From: Paraspadella gotoi
Taxonomy: Eukaryota; Chaetognatha
Length of the DNA: 64,000 nt
Assembly (NCBI GenBank): GCA_051294375.1
Contig: CM119265.1
Coordinates: forward strand, 1,728,280 to 1,792,279
Reading direction: 5' to 3'
Shown: positions 10,967 to 22,690 of the stretch, in pieces
Layout: each line of letters opens with the position of its first letter
How positions within the stretch are numbered: the stretch's first letter is position 1
The notes under the pieces: generated by a model
What the model was told of the DNA's origin: nothing
What the model saw: the letters and a program-made list of their open reading frames with translations, nothing else
Databases searched by the model: none
Program-made: the position numbers and the translations under genes

Positions 10967-13900
10967 ATGCGTCCCTTCGTGAATCGGTCCCACCGTTTAG
11001 CCTCACTCGAAACTCACGATTTAACTTACCCTCGTTCCCACGCCGCGACTTTCTCACATTTACGAGGCGATCGAGCAAAAACTTACCCCAAAATTTACTT
11101 GAGAATTAAATTTATCGTCGCCTTCGTTTTCTTGGTCGAACCCGTGACGGTTTTTGGATCGGGTAAGTTTGACATGACCTGACTTGACATGACCTTACGC
11201 TTCTATTGATAAAATGTAAAGTCCAGACGACCGTAACTCAGATGCTCTTTTAATATAGGAGATATCGACATACGTCTCTTTCTCTCTTTTGCGGTCATTC
11301 CAGATTCTGCTCTGAAACGGGACTCTTCTCTAAAATAATAAACATTTGTGGACGCTTAGTGGATTCTTTGTGTGGATTTGTTTATTTACTATTGCTTCTT
11401 TTATTATTAGTTAGTATATTATTATTGTCTGTATGAATATCTATATGCTTTGATTATTTTATTAAGGTACCATTAAATATCAAGACTCCAAGTGGATAAG
11501 AAACTTATTATAAACTTTACGGCGCCAGCGGTCCCGGTCTTTAGTCCAGTTTCTCTCCCGACTTCTTCTCCCCCCGCTAGGTCGAGGAGGGGGGTTTCTT
11601 TCAAAAACACTTTTTTTAACGTAATTTGTGACTAGAATAATAGATAAATAATGAATAGGTTTTGTTTACTGAAATGATTTTCTAACAAGAACAATATGCC
11701 TAATAAAAGAGTGAAGAGACGGTAATAATTGTTGTATTAGTGACAGAACCGTTCAATATAAGCAGTTAAGCAGTCCCTGAGCTTCGGATCAGGCTGTAAC
11801 ATTGTGTTACAGGCGGGTTAAGCTTCATCTTTCATCCGAAAGACAACCCGAACGTTCGTTTCTCTACGCATTATATGAGATACCATTTTAAATATAGCTA
11901 GTTATTACAAAGGCTTAACATTTTCATACATCAATCTAAATTGTATTAGTATAAAATATAAGCCAATTTGAAACGAAGTTTTGAAATTTTTAGAACACTA
12001 TCTTACAATGATACATCGATATCAGTTAAATAGTAATTAAATTAGACAGTAAATTAAACTGTATTTAATTAATATAAAACTCTTTTTTCCCCCAGTGTTG
12101 ACGTGTTTAAAAGAAGCAGGAACGGTCTATGAAGGCCACGATTTCTACAACGGAAAACCTTTGCCTTATTCTCTGAGAGAATGCGAGCAATATTGTCTCG
12201 CCATGAAAAATTGCGCGGGTAAGCGATGGAGGGGTAAGGGATTTGGGGTAAGCGATAAGGGGTGAGGGATAATGGGTAAGCGATAATGGGTAAGCGATAA
12301 TGGGTAAGCGATAAGCGTTAAGGGGTAAGCGATAAGGGATAAAGGGTAAGGGGTAATGGGTAAGCGATAAGGGGCAGATTTAGCGGGTTGAGCATGCCAT
12401 GGGTTACGGGTTAGGAGGTAAGAGGGTTAGAGTAGTAATCATTGTAATTACTGTAATGGGTTTGTGGTTTTTTAGGTTTAAACGTAATATTAGGGTTAGG
12501 GGTTACGGATTAAGCTTAGGGATTAGATTACGTTTCTGGATTAGAGAATGTGTTTAAGATTTGTTATGAGATTAAGGTTAGATATTAAAGTGAAAATTAA
12601 ATTCTGGGAATCAGGAACGGTTATGGGCGCTTTCAGAAAATAGTGATAATAGGGTTGCATCGGCACGGGGGCTAAGGCTGTGGTAATAGGCAATGGTCAT
12701 AAGCAATGCAGTCTTAGGAGTAAATCTGAAGTTTTTTGACTTTAATTATCCTTTACGAACGGAGTTTTATTTTTGAAAAAAATAATTGTTAACGTCCTAG
12801 TTAATTCCTACAGACCTGGCCATTAGTGGCCTCTCCTACGAGCATCCGTGTCCTTTTTTGAAAAACTTAACGAAAGGCGTAACCCGTTTTGCGGTTTAAT
12901 TTTTTGTTTAAAAGGTTTCGTCTCCTACGAGAACAATTTTTACCGAATGTGTAACTTCAAAACTCGCATCGACTCGAAACGAAAACAACAGCGCGCAAAT
13001 TATACGGCGGGAATTTGTAAACAGGAAGAACCGCCAGGTATTCTATTAATTATATATACTAACCAATTGGCATTAACCTTTTATTTGGCTTTAATTTTAA
13101 GTACGTCGAAACAGTAAATCTCGAGATCCATCTTTGCAACCCCGAGTTAACATTTAAATACAATTGAAGCAATTTATACATCATATTATTCCACGTAATT
13201 GATAGGAAAGCCAGGTAATCTGTGTGTGGATAAACTAGACCGTTAGTCTTGATTGAAACCTTGCAGGGTCTTGCTATGTCATTAATAATGACTCATTATC
13301 TTGTAAGAGTGATGGAGGCCTCAAACCGCCAAAGCCTGTCCCAAGTCAGGGACAAGATAGCTTACTTATTAAATGAAAAATTGATATTGAAGAGACGGTA
13401 ATTATTGTTATGTGTTAGTGACAGAACCGTTCAAAATAAGCAGTCCCTGAGCTTCGGATCAGGCTGTAACACCATGTTACAGAAGGGTTAAGCGCCCCGT
13501 CCCTCTTAACTGCTAGGCGGCCACCGGGCTAGAACCCCAGACCTTTGGGTTGGGAGGCGAATGACTTGCCTCTGGCACCAATGGCCGCTGATGATTTTAG
13601 TCCACCAAAATATATTGGTTGTATCAATTTGTTGATATGAACTCTCGCTGTCGTCTTTTGAGACTTGCCATAGGCATAGAAGACACCTATTCCCTTCGCC
13701 CAACTAAAACCTCTATACAGATCTGGTCCAAAAAAAGTTTAATAGTTATGATGAAAGCATTTTGTTTCATTCTCTAAAAAACAATATTTTTTAAGATTCA
13801 GTTAATTAATATATCGGACAATCATTTACTTCTTGCACCGCAAATAAAAAGGGTTCAGCTCCTACCAAATACATTTTATAATTTTTTTGATTTTGTCGAC

Positions 13901-14532
13901 TGTTGTAGTATTGTACTCCAAAATGTCCTTTTTCATCCTTGACCAGATACTTTTGATGTTTTAGTCAGGCGAGTTTTAAGGCTAACCTTTTAGCACTTCG
14001 ATCTCATTTACCTCATCATATTTTTTGGTGGCTTTGGCTTAGTATTAAAAATTATATTCTTTATAAAAAGCCGCCAATTTATTGTTGAAAAATTGGCGAC
14101 AATTTCTGAAACCCCGTCTCCATTAAATTTAAATCCTCTTTATCTTTTCCCTCAGAACCCCCGACGACCTCTTCCGCGGATTTAGCCATTTCCCAAATCA
14201 TTTCTTTCGACGCCCGCCTCGCGGCCTTCGACGAGCGGCTCCGGACTCTCGACTCTCGCCTCCATTCCGTCGACGATCAACTCCGCCCCGCCGCGTGGAA
14301 TCGGCCGCCGCTGCAGCAGAGCCGCATTTTCCGCGGCGTCTGTCCTCTCAGCGCGGCGCTGCTCTGCCTCGTCGGCGTCGGCTGCGTATGCGTCGTCGTC
14401 TGCCGCGTGCGATCGAAAAGAAGAGGAGTCGAGAGTTGTCGGGGGCGGGAGGGGGAAGAGGAAGAGGAAGGGGTAGTGTATGTGGCGAAGGAAAAAGGGA
14501 AGAATTTATTGGGGGACGAGGAGACGGGTTAA
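10967..14532 (+). CDS. Single-pass membrane protein with one PAN/apple-like module (gene A)
   Basis: Exons 10967-11162, 12096-12218, 12915-13037 and 14156-14532, total 819 nt, giving 272 aa. Every intron is phase 1. A signal-like hydrophobic segment (FIVAFVFLVEPVTVFG) ends exon 1. Exons 2 and 3 form one cysteine-rich module: C..AGTVYEGHDFYNG, then LRECEQYCLAMKNCAGF, RMCNF and AGIC. This resembles PAN/apple domains, which bind proteins or carbohydrates outside cells. Exon 4 encodes a heptad-like stretch (FDARLAAFDERLRTLDSRL), a TM segment (LSAALLCLVGVGCVCVVVC) and an acidic cytoplasmic tail. The longer start at 10967 puts about 45 residues before the hydrophobic core, so the true start may differ. 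It is a sister of the gene at 17587-21077. No function can be assigned beyond a surface adhesion or recognition role by domain type. Confidence 0.65.
11705..11826 (-). repeat. R1 family SINE fragment
   Basis: Truncated minus-strand copy in intron 1 of gene A, with GTGACAGAACCGTTCAATAT and the TCCCTGAGCTTCGGATCAGG block. The tRNA-like half is missing. Confidence 0.75.
12219..12372 (+). repeat. Tandem array of splice-donor-like units
   Basis: The intron after gene A exon 2 opens GTAAGCGATGGAGG and continues as about ten short units of the type GGGTAAGCGATAATG. Each unit contains a good 5' splice-site match (G|GTAAGC). Degenerate TTAGGG-like sequence follows to about 12560. Confidence 0.85.
13196..13635 (+). 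repeat. R3 repeat interrupted by an R1 SINE
   Basis: R3 sequence runs from 13196 to about 13385 and resumes at about 13609 (ATTGGTTGTATCAATTT). Between them lies an inverted R1 copy. A short ATATTG-like duplication flanks the insert. The nesting shows that R1 inserted after R3. Confidence 0.7.
13386..13608 (-). repeat. R1 family SINE, full-length
   Basis: Minus-strand copy reading GAGACGGTAATTATTG through TCCCTGAGCTTCGGATCAGG to GGCCACCGGGCTAGAACCCC, the complement of the B-box-like region. Confidence 0.75.
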
Positions 14533-14569
14533 GGGGGGGAAAGGTGTGTGGGATTTGTTGGAGTGTTGA

Positions 14570-14575
14570 AATAAA
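14570..14575 (+). terminator. Poly(A) signal AATAAA of gene A
   Basis: AATAAA 38 bases after the TAA of gene A. Confidence 0.55.
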
Positions 14576-14749
14576 AGTAATTTTATACAGCTGGAATTAC
14601 TTCTAGACTTTTGAATATTATTTTGTTGTTTCACTTGCCAATTAAAATATTTTACAAAAGTGCATATTTTTACGTATTTGAACTATGAAATGCGATTTGG
14701 CCCCAACGATAATATTTAACCTTTTCGGCAATCCTGTTTTTCGTTGCGC

Positions 14750-15075
14750 CGCGAGTTCTCGCGGAGCAACTCTATGAGACACTTTAGGCGTCGGTCGGTC
14801 TGCCGGTCAGTTGGTTAGTATGTCTGTCCGTCGGTATGTCTGTCCGTCGGTCTGTCCCACTTCCGTTAAAAATGCTGATAACTTGGTTATGGTTTAATTA
14901 ATTTAGTTTATATTTGGTGTGATAGGAAGTTACAATAAGACCTTTAATGTGCATATGTATCATACTTGTCTTCACGTGATTACCTGAAAAGCAATCACAT
15001 GACCCAAAATTCAATGCGGCTTAAATTAAGTTGCAATTTTGTGTATTTTTGTGAAATTGAATATTAGTGACTCCA
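14750..15075 (+). repeat. R4 family, palindrome-headed repeat
   Basis: Starts with a near-perfect inverted repeat whose left arm is TTGCGCCGCGAG and right arm CTCGCGGAGCAA. A GTCGGTCGGTCTG-type tetranucleotide tract follows, then CACTTCCGTTAAAAATGCTG and an AT-rich body. Copies occur at 15142-15215, 28538-28830 and, inverted, 50338-50446. Confidence 0.75.
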
Positions 15076-15141
15076 GTCCAAAGCTACATTGTTTTTAAAT
15101 GTAATCACTTGGAAAGACAGTCACTCCGGCGCAACACACAA

Positions 15142-15215
15142 CGTTTTTAGTTGCGTCGCGAATACTCGCGGAGCAACTTTATAAGTGACTTGTCGGTCGG
15201 TCGGTCGGTATTCTT
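15142..15215 (+). repeat. R4 family fragment
   Basis: Short second copy carrying only the palindromic head (TTGCGTCGCGAATACTCGCG) and the GGTCGGTCGGTC tract, 70 bp after the previous copy. Confidence 0.7.
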
Positions 15216-16008
15216 AATTCTTATAAACAATAAGGAATAAATGACATGATAAGTAAAAAGAAAAATAACGCAACGCAACACCTTAATGAGTTTTTTTTAA
15301 TGAGTCATAAGTTCAATTTTGTGTCCAGATTATCGGTTTTAAGCCGTAAATTACGGATTGTGATAAGCATTTATCATACATTCAAAAGTCTCTTTCTCAA
15401 ACTCTGTGGTAGCCAGAGTAAAATTGGTTTTAAATTCTTACCCGAGTCTTTTTGCAATTTTTTTTTTATTACGTATTAATTATTTTTCGTGTTTTGCTTT
15501 ATTTGCTTTTTTTTGGTTGTTTGGTTTATTTTATCGAAATTTCTTTGTCGCTTTTTTCAAAATCGCATCTCACATACGTCCACCCCCTTTTCTGCATCAC
15601 GTGATAATCATATTTGTGTGGGGGAAAAAACGTGTGATTAATTTGGGGATTTGAGGATTTCCTAATTTAAGATGAAAGATTTGGATTTTTAAGTTTAATA
15701 ATTGTCAATGTAGAATTGATGAGCATTAACTAATGGATTAAGTCATGGATTTTTGTGAAAATCTATTTCAATCGTCGATTATTTGTAAGTTATAACAATT
15801 TGATCTCAATACAGTGAATTTACGTACATGTCTAAACGAGCATAATACTTTATTTACTCTCAAGCCAAGGGTCTCAAATTTCGAATAGTAAGTGTTAAAA
15901 CAGTTTTGTTGACAAATTAAATGGCTACAGTATAGCAGTTCTTTAATAATACTCTGCCAATGCTAATAAGCATAAATGGAGATTGAATAGTAAAAAATGG
16001 TATAAATG

Positions 16009-16772
16009 TGGATAAAGCGCTAAGTGGGCTGAAGATGACTATGCGCAACTTTTTTAACCCCTCTGGTAGCCATGGAACGGGTCCTGGGCTTGGAACCAGG
16101 CTTGAGCCGTAGGGGGAGACTAACTCAGTAAGGTGGTTAAGAAATTGAATTCAGCACCTGCTCAAACGAAAATTTAAACATTTTTTTAAAAATTTGAATA
16201 GACAAAATTTTTTTATATTACTCCATGCTCCATATATTAATTTTTTAATATTTATTTATAAATAGGAAAGGCTAAAAATGTTTTGGGGATTTTTTTATTT
16301 TAAAGATCAAAGTATATTTTTTTTTCGATATTTTGATCATAAGTATGTGAAAAATATGAAAAACTATTTATAATCATCATTTTTCGATAATTTTATTACT
16401 TTTTCTTAATTTTGACCAAGAAAACATAAATATTTTCGAAAGTTGTAGTTAAATTTTTTATTTAACTTTTTATGCTCTTTCAGAATCCATCAAAAAAAGT
16501 TAAGATTGATTAAAAAAAAATTTTATCATTATATAGTAATATAGTAATTTTAATAGGACCAATAAAAGCATTAAAATCGAACTTTTTTAAAAAAAATATT
16601 TTTTTACCTAAAAGTAGACTTCAAGACTAAAGTTTTGAACCCCCGCCCCTATTGAATTTAATTTCATAGTAGAGGGTTTTCCACGCCCCCAAGGCGGTCG
16701 TCCTCACGCTTCCCTCAGGGTAGGTACCGGGTTGGGATTGAACCCGGTACCTCGTGGTCCTGAGCTGATGAA
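16009..16772 (-). repeat. R2 SINE-like copy split by AT-rich insert
   Basis: The R2 left half lies at 16009-16139 and the right half at about 16671-16772 (GGTTGGGATTGAACCCGGTA). The roughly 530 bp between them is AT-rich and contains CTTTCAGAATCCATCAAAAA, the complement of an R5 motif seen at about 10020. R5 therefore probably inserted into R2. Confidence 0.65.
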
Positions 16773-17337
16773 TACAAATGAATTAATCTTAAATAACGAA
16801 AAATGGATCATTCATATGCTTATAATAATATTATGGGCTAAATTAATGACTTTTTTTTAAATTACGTAGGAGACAGTTGTGTACTAAAACCGCGAACCGA
16901 GCGCCGAGGAAATCGTAAAACGTTTAGAATTTTGGGAACAAAATAGCGTCGCTCGATGATAAAGAGAAAGCTTTGAAATTGGAATAAAATGAGCAATTAA
17001 GATGAATTTAAACTTCCGAACGAACTTTGTTCCAATGAATTGATTAAAATTAATCCACCTCGTATCTGCTGAATTATTTTTAAAGAACAATTGGCGAAAC
17101 TGGAGTAAGAACTTTTAAAGTTCTGTGAGTCCGAGCTGACCTCGTGAACGGGGGCTCCAGCTGAACGAAAAGGTCACGTGATTACACCGAGTTTAGACGA
17201 GACAAAACGAAATAAAGGAAATAAAAACAGAATGAAACAGCGCGCGGAATCTATTTAATTGTTAATAAAATAATAAATTTAAAATCATTCGTCACGTCTT
17301 TTTTTTCGTAGTATTAAAAAGTTTTTCTCTCTTTTTC

Positions 17338-17375
<38 letters not shown>

Positions 17376-17586
17376 CGAACTTTGTTCCAGATTTGTGATC
17401 TCGAATTAATTGCCTTCACTCCGAAGGGTTAAGAAACTTTGACTGACTTTTAATTTTCAATTCAAGATTCAGAAGAAACAATATAAACTTTTTTAAATTT
17501 AAATTTCACGAATTTTTGTGAATCGCGTCACGTATTTTGATTCCCGCGTCTAACGTTGCCTCACTTCGCCTCACTTCGCCTCACCA

Positions 17587-20500
17587 ATGACCATGACGAA
17601 CTCACTTCTTTCTTCAGCCTCGAAAACTTACCTTTTATCTCGCTTTATTCTCCACTCGACGACAACACGCCTTCTTCTTGGTCTCATGCTTTTAACGTTG
17701 GTCAGAGTTTCGGGTCAGCCCAGGTCTCATGGTAAGGTCAACTGGGTTCAACTTGACCAAAAGACCATAGTGAAACGACCCTTTTTGATAATAGGGAATT
17801 TTATAATATATATGAATAATACACAATATTACACATTGTATATATGTTCATTTTAGACATAGATTATATTCTCTCAGTGACCAAACCGTTTTTGAGCTAA
17901 ATTGACCACAATGCATAAGTTTTGATCGGACTGGATCGTATTTTGACCAACAACTATGGTAACGAGATGACCCCATTTTTAACCCATTTTAAAATCAGAT
18001 CAGGCTTGAGTCATTGATAAATCATCGTAGTAGACATAGTTCTGAACACTGACCAGTGGCCGGCACAGGTTGAAAACTAGAAGTTCACTCAAATAAATAA
18101 TGGTTAAGTGACTGTTAGAGAATATGAAAAAAAAAATTTTTTGAAAATTTATCTTATTGATTAGGGCACGGAAGCATTTAAAGATTATTTTATTACTATA
18201 TAAAGTTTAAAATTTGTTTTTAATTTTTCAATTTTTGTTAATAGATTCTGGTAGAGCTTTAAAAGTTAGATAAAGGTTATTAATACAACTTTTTAAATTT
18301 TTTTGTTTTATTGATAAAAATTTTAAAAAACTATAAAATTCAGCCAATAATGATGATGATGATCATTTTTAAGATTTTTTTAATTTTAACCAATTTATTG
18401 TCAAAATTTTAAAAAATTGTAGTACTAACTTTCATTTAACTTTTCAAGCTCTATAGGAATTCGTTCTTAAAAAATAAAATTTAATTATTTTTTTTGTCAT
18501 TTGTTATATATTAATAAATATTTAAAAGCTTTAGTGAAACAACCCAATTCAACTAATTCAAAAAGTTGCATTGAAAATCTATTTAGTAATAGAAGGAAAA
18601 AAGAAATTTTTTTGAGAGAACTAGAAGTGACCGCGGACCACTGGCCAGTCTTGACCACATTTTGTTTTAAACTGATCACTATATTTTGGTCCCTTTTTTG
18701 TTTCCCTCTTAGGATTTTGTGTTGCGGAGAGAGGAATCGAATATGACGGAACCGGTTTTGGGAAACCGATTCCTTATGATATTGATGGATGTGAATCCTA
18801 TTGCCTGGCGACGGAAGACTGCGAGGGTGAGACCGTGAAAGAGAGAGAGAGAGAGAGATAGATTATATATATCACAACATCTAAACCTCATCAGGCTTCA
18901 TAATCACAGACGGTTTATGTGAGATGCAGAAAAGCATCGACTCTGAAACCAGAAGAGAAAATAATCACACAATCGCTGGACTTTGTATTCGTGAAAAACC
19001 CAAAGGTAAGTCACGATTTGGTAATTAATTAATTAATTGTAAGTCGTTCTATTCACAGTAATGATCTATTATTGTCAGGCTCTCTTTGTCACTGTCTGTT
19101 ACAGTTTGTCATTTTGGGTTCTTCTAAAAATTTTAATAAAGATCTAAAGAATTTGTTAGATTATCATTAATATCATTATTCTAAAATCTACATCGTTCAT
19201 TCCTCAGGTTTTTGCCTTTTGGACAGCGGGGTCGACTACTTGGGTCACGATTTAGGTTCATCGATTCCAGACTCCAATGTGAATCTTTGTGAAAAGTCTT
19301 GTCTCTCGGACGACGAATGCGTTGGTAATATTTTGCATTTGTTTTATATATTTTATATAATATTTTTGATCTGTTCTAGTTAGTTTTTATACAAGGTTTG
19401 TGAAAAGGATGTGAAAGAAAACAAAAAAGTGCCATCTCTGAAACCTATAAAATCTTAAAATATACCCATGAGACTCTTAATGCGGTAGGTCATCAAAATC
19501 CGATCAAAGCAGGATTTTTTTTTAAATGCTAATTAAAGTTTTTGAACGAATATATGTAAAAACTATCCTTTGGGTTATTTGCCTTCTTAAAATATTTAAA
19601 AAGCAACTATCCGCTATTGATCAGGAGTCTAGCTTATTGATTCTTAGTAGACAAATTATACTTCTTTTTAAACTTATATTCTTCATTTCTGTCTTTCTTT
19701 TTATTTTCTCATTTTAAATCCTGCCTACTCTTTTATTCTTTTGTATCCTTCTCTCTTATTCTCCTTACTTTTAATTTCTTCCTCTCCTTCTAAAAAAAAA
19801 AGGATTCGTCGTCGACCCGAAATTCGTTTGTCGATTGAAATCAAAATTGGACGCAGACATGAGGATCGAAAAAGCCAAGTTTATGGCGGGAATTTGTGTG
19901 GGCGAAAAACATCCGACGCCTCCGGCCACTGGTGAGATTTTATGGAGGAGATTTATTTGATATCATTTATTTTTCTTTCATTTATTCTATTTATTGACGA
20001 TTTAAATTAATTGATTGATTGATTAGAATTTGTGAATTTTACTGGTTACCTATTGATTGGAAGATGAAATATATTGATTACATGATTAATTTGGTATTGA
20101 CTAATTGATCCTTTGTTTGCTCGATTCCATTTCGGTGATTTCTCCCCGAGCCTCCGATCCAGTTCCATCTCTGTATCTCCTGTAATGATATATTTGATAA
20201 TTCGATTTATTGATTAAATATACTACATATACTTTTTCGTTAAAGGCTCTGTAGTCGTGAACTGCAATATGTTCACCCAGCCTATGATCATAACACCAAT
20301 CGTGACCCGGTGCCTCATTGAGTAATACCGTCGGCTCATGACGATTAGGTACCGAGATCGATCCCCAATTGTACCGAGATCGATCCCCAATTGTACCGAC
20401 ATCGATCCCCAATTGTACCGAGACCGATCCCCAATGGTACCTTCCCTGCGGGAAGCGTGAGGACGGCCGTAAACCGCCTTGGGGGTCTGGAAAACCCTCA

Positions 20501-21077
20501 AGCCTAATTTCAAGCCCAGGACCCGTTCCATTGCTGCTGGGGGGGGCACGGAAGATACGGATAGTAGTCTTCAGCCCCACTTAGCGCTTTATCAACTGCT
20601 CTAATGATAAATTAATCGATTGATCAATTAGATATAGATTAATATGTTTTACTAATATTGATACAATTGATGCGATCTTCCTCCCTTCTCCTCCTCCTTT
20701 CTTTTTCACCAATAGACCTCTCCCCCCCTTCCTCTCTTTCCCGCGGAATCGTCGGCGTCATCGTCGTCGTCGTCGTCTTCACGGTCTACTGCATCGTCGG
20801 CGTCGTCTTCAACAAGTTCCATCGCGGCGCCGTCGGATCGGAGATCATTCCCAACAGAGAGTTTTGGTTCGGCTGTCTCAGCCTTTTGGCTCGACCGTGC
20901 CGTCCGGGGCCCGGCTCGGCTTACGACGCCGACGATCCTGCGGCGACGGCCTCGACGGAACGGTTGATGGGGGCGGCGCGGCGCGGTCCCGACGTCGCGG
21001 CTGCTGCTGCGCCGACCAAGGAGACGGGCCGGGCCCGGTATTCTGGGGCGGGAGAAAAGACGGGGACCCCGATCTGA
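17587..21077 (+). CDS. Single-pass membrane protein with two PAN/apple-like modules (gene B)
   Basis: Exons 17587-17731, 18713-18826, 18895-19005, 19208-19324, 19803-19931 and 20716-21077, total 978 nt, giving 325 aa. All five introns are phase 1. Exon 1 is a signal peptide (RLLLGLMLLTLVRVSG). Exons 2+3 and 4+5 each form one module, beginning GFCVAERGIEYDGTGFG or GFCLLDSGVDYLGHDLG, then C...C.....C-G, then GF...C...AGIC or AGLC. Exon 6 has a TM segment (GIVGVIVVVVVFTVYCIVGV) and an Ala/Arg-rich cytoplasmic tail. The cysteine spacing and Y-x-G motif resemble PAN/apple domains, which mediate extracellular binding. It is a paralogue of gene A 3 kb upstream. Whole two-exon modules flanked by phase-1 introns can be duplicated without frame loss. 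The ligand is unknown. Confidence 0.75.
18120..18495. repeat. R5-like AT-rich repeat
   Basis: In intron 1 of gene B. It contains ATAGATTCTGGTAGAGCTTT and, about 200 bp on, a complementary-looking AGCTCTATAGGAATTC with a GATGATGATGATC block between. This gives it a loose inverted-repeat shape. Confidence 0.45.
20255..20601 (+). repeat. R2 SINE-like copy with amplified B-box segment
   Basis: Opposite orientation to the other R2 copies; ends AGCCCCACTTAGCGCTTTAT. At 20349-20440 the segment corresponding to the B-box-like region is present four times in tandem: a 22 bp unit, GTACCGAGATCGATCCCC plus AATT. It lies in the last intron of gene B. Confidence 0.7.
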
Positions 21078-21170
21078 GATTTTGGCTCTCTCTTCCGAGA
21101 GTGCCCCATTTCTGGCTCTCTTTTCGAACGGTGACAATATATTATCGCATTAACTGTCAAATATGTATGT

Positions 21171-21176
21171 AATAAA
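21171..21176 (+). terminator. Poly(A) signal AATAAA of gene B
   Basis: AATAAA 94 bases after the stop of gene B. Between them an inverted piece of the 31 bp unit seen at 897-1145 sits in the presumed 3' UTR. Confidence 0.5.
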
Positions 21177-21481
21177 TAACTGGAATTAAAATCGCGTCGT
21201 TCTTGATTTTTTTTTTTTTTTTTTTTTTTTGATTTTTTGTTTTTGTTAGGTTTTCTGAAATATAATCAATGTAATAAACTAAGCCATCAAAGCTCTTTGT
21301 CATGTAAACGTTGAAATAATCATCAATGTGAGGGATACATTTTTCTTTGCTGAAATGAATTATAGTGTAACAAATTGAAGCTGTTTGAAATAGAAAATGA
21401 AAAAAAGGCTCAATCAAACCTGCGTGACACTAAAAATGTTGAAATTTTTGTACTTGTAAAACCTTTTGAAAAATAAAGCTC

Positions 21482-21716
21482 TATGGTGGACTAAAATCCA
21501 CCAACCGTTCATCAGCGGCCATTGGTGCCGGAGGCAAGTCATTCGCCTCCCAACCCAAAGGTCCGGGGTTCTAGCCCGGTGGTCGTCTGGCAGTTAAGAG
21601 GGACGGGGCGCTTAACCCGCCTGTAACATGGTGTTACAGCCTGATCCGAAGCTCAGGGACTGCTTATATTGAACGGTTCTGTCATTAACACTTATCAATA
21701 ATTACTGTCTCTTCAG
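21482..21716 (+). repeat. R1 family SINE, full-length
   Basis: Best-preserved plus-strand R1 copy: GTGGACTAAAATCCACC, GGTTCTAGCCCGGTGG, CGCTTAACCCGCCTGTAACA and GAACGGTTCTGTCATTAACA through ACTGTCTCTTCAG. Confidence 0.75.
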
Positions 21717-22690
21717 CTCAATCAATAAAGGAATTGTACCCTAACCAAGGATATGAAGACCTATAGAGAATGCTTTTTGCATTGCTGTGGTCCAAGTCTG
21801 CTGATAATAACATGGATGCTTTCTGATGACAGACAATTCTTATGCCGTTGAAAATATACTATGTATTTCAATCACAGAGATAAACTCAAATTCAAACAAT
21901 CACGTGGCAGATACTGACGATAGTAAGGGATCATATTTCGTTTTAACATCAGTAGCTAAATCAAGGATGATGGTAAACAGAAAGGCAAATCTCGCATAAA
22001 TTTACATAATTCTGAAGAACTTGACTAAAATAAATCAAATTAGGAATTTTCGAAAATAAATTTCGTTTTTTGTTTTTTGTTTTTTTTATTTCTTGAACTT
22101 TGACTTTTTAAGATAAGGTCTTAAACATAAAGACACCTATAGATTATAGAGTCAGAAAGAAAGGAGAGAGGAAGAGAGAGAGAATAATTGAAAGACGGTT
22201 ATAAGTAAATATTAACATAATCGCGAGAAACGTTAATATAAAAGAAGGAAAAAATGGTACCGAACCGATTTGCTTTGTTTATAACAAATATATTTCGTAA
22301 CAAATGTCAGATTATTATAACAGAAAGGAAATTAATACATATCATTAATAAGATTACCATTTTTTATTAGTTTTTTCAAGCCTAATTTATAATATAATAT
22401 AATAAAGACATTAATTAAGACATTAATTGAGACATTGAGTCCAGTTTTAGAAAGTTTTAGAAAAAAGTGAAAGTAATAAAAATTTTATCTAGAATAATAC
22501 AGAAACATACATCACAACAATATATAATACCAAAACATTCTAGTCTATGCAAGACATTTTTTTTACAAAATTATAGCTACATTGAGTAGTTTCAGCTACT
22601 TTACTACGAGAGTCTTTCATTCCACTGCTATATTGTTATACAGAGACACAATTACTGTACAATTATAAGAAGGTTTACATACAAACCAAA

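Larger units (their letters stand above)
14533..17586. other. Repeat-rich spacer between the two PAN/apple-like genes
   Basis: No exon supported. It holds two R4 pieces (14750-15075, 15142-15215), an R2 copy split by an AT-rich insert (16009-16772), and a (GA)n tract at about 17340-17372. CCTCACTTCG is repeated just before the next gene's ATG. Confidence 0.6.
21078..22690. other. Intergenic spacer between convergent gene B and the XK-related gene
   Basis: Presumed 3' UTR of gene B, a (T)n tract near 21210-21230, an R1 SINE at 21482-21716, then AT-rich sequence with no supported exon. Confidence 0.6.

Noticed and set aside
20706-21137. 143-codon minus-strand ORF
   Set aside because: Antisense of the GC-rich last exon of gene B, where the plus frame holds a proper TM segment in phase.
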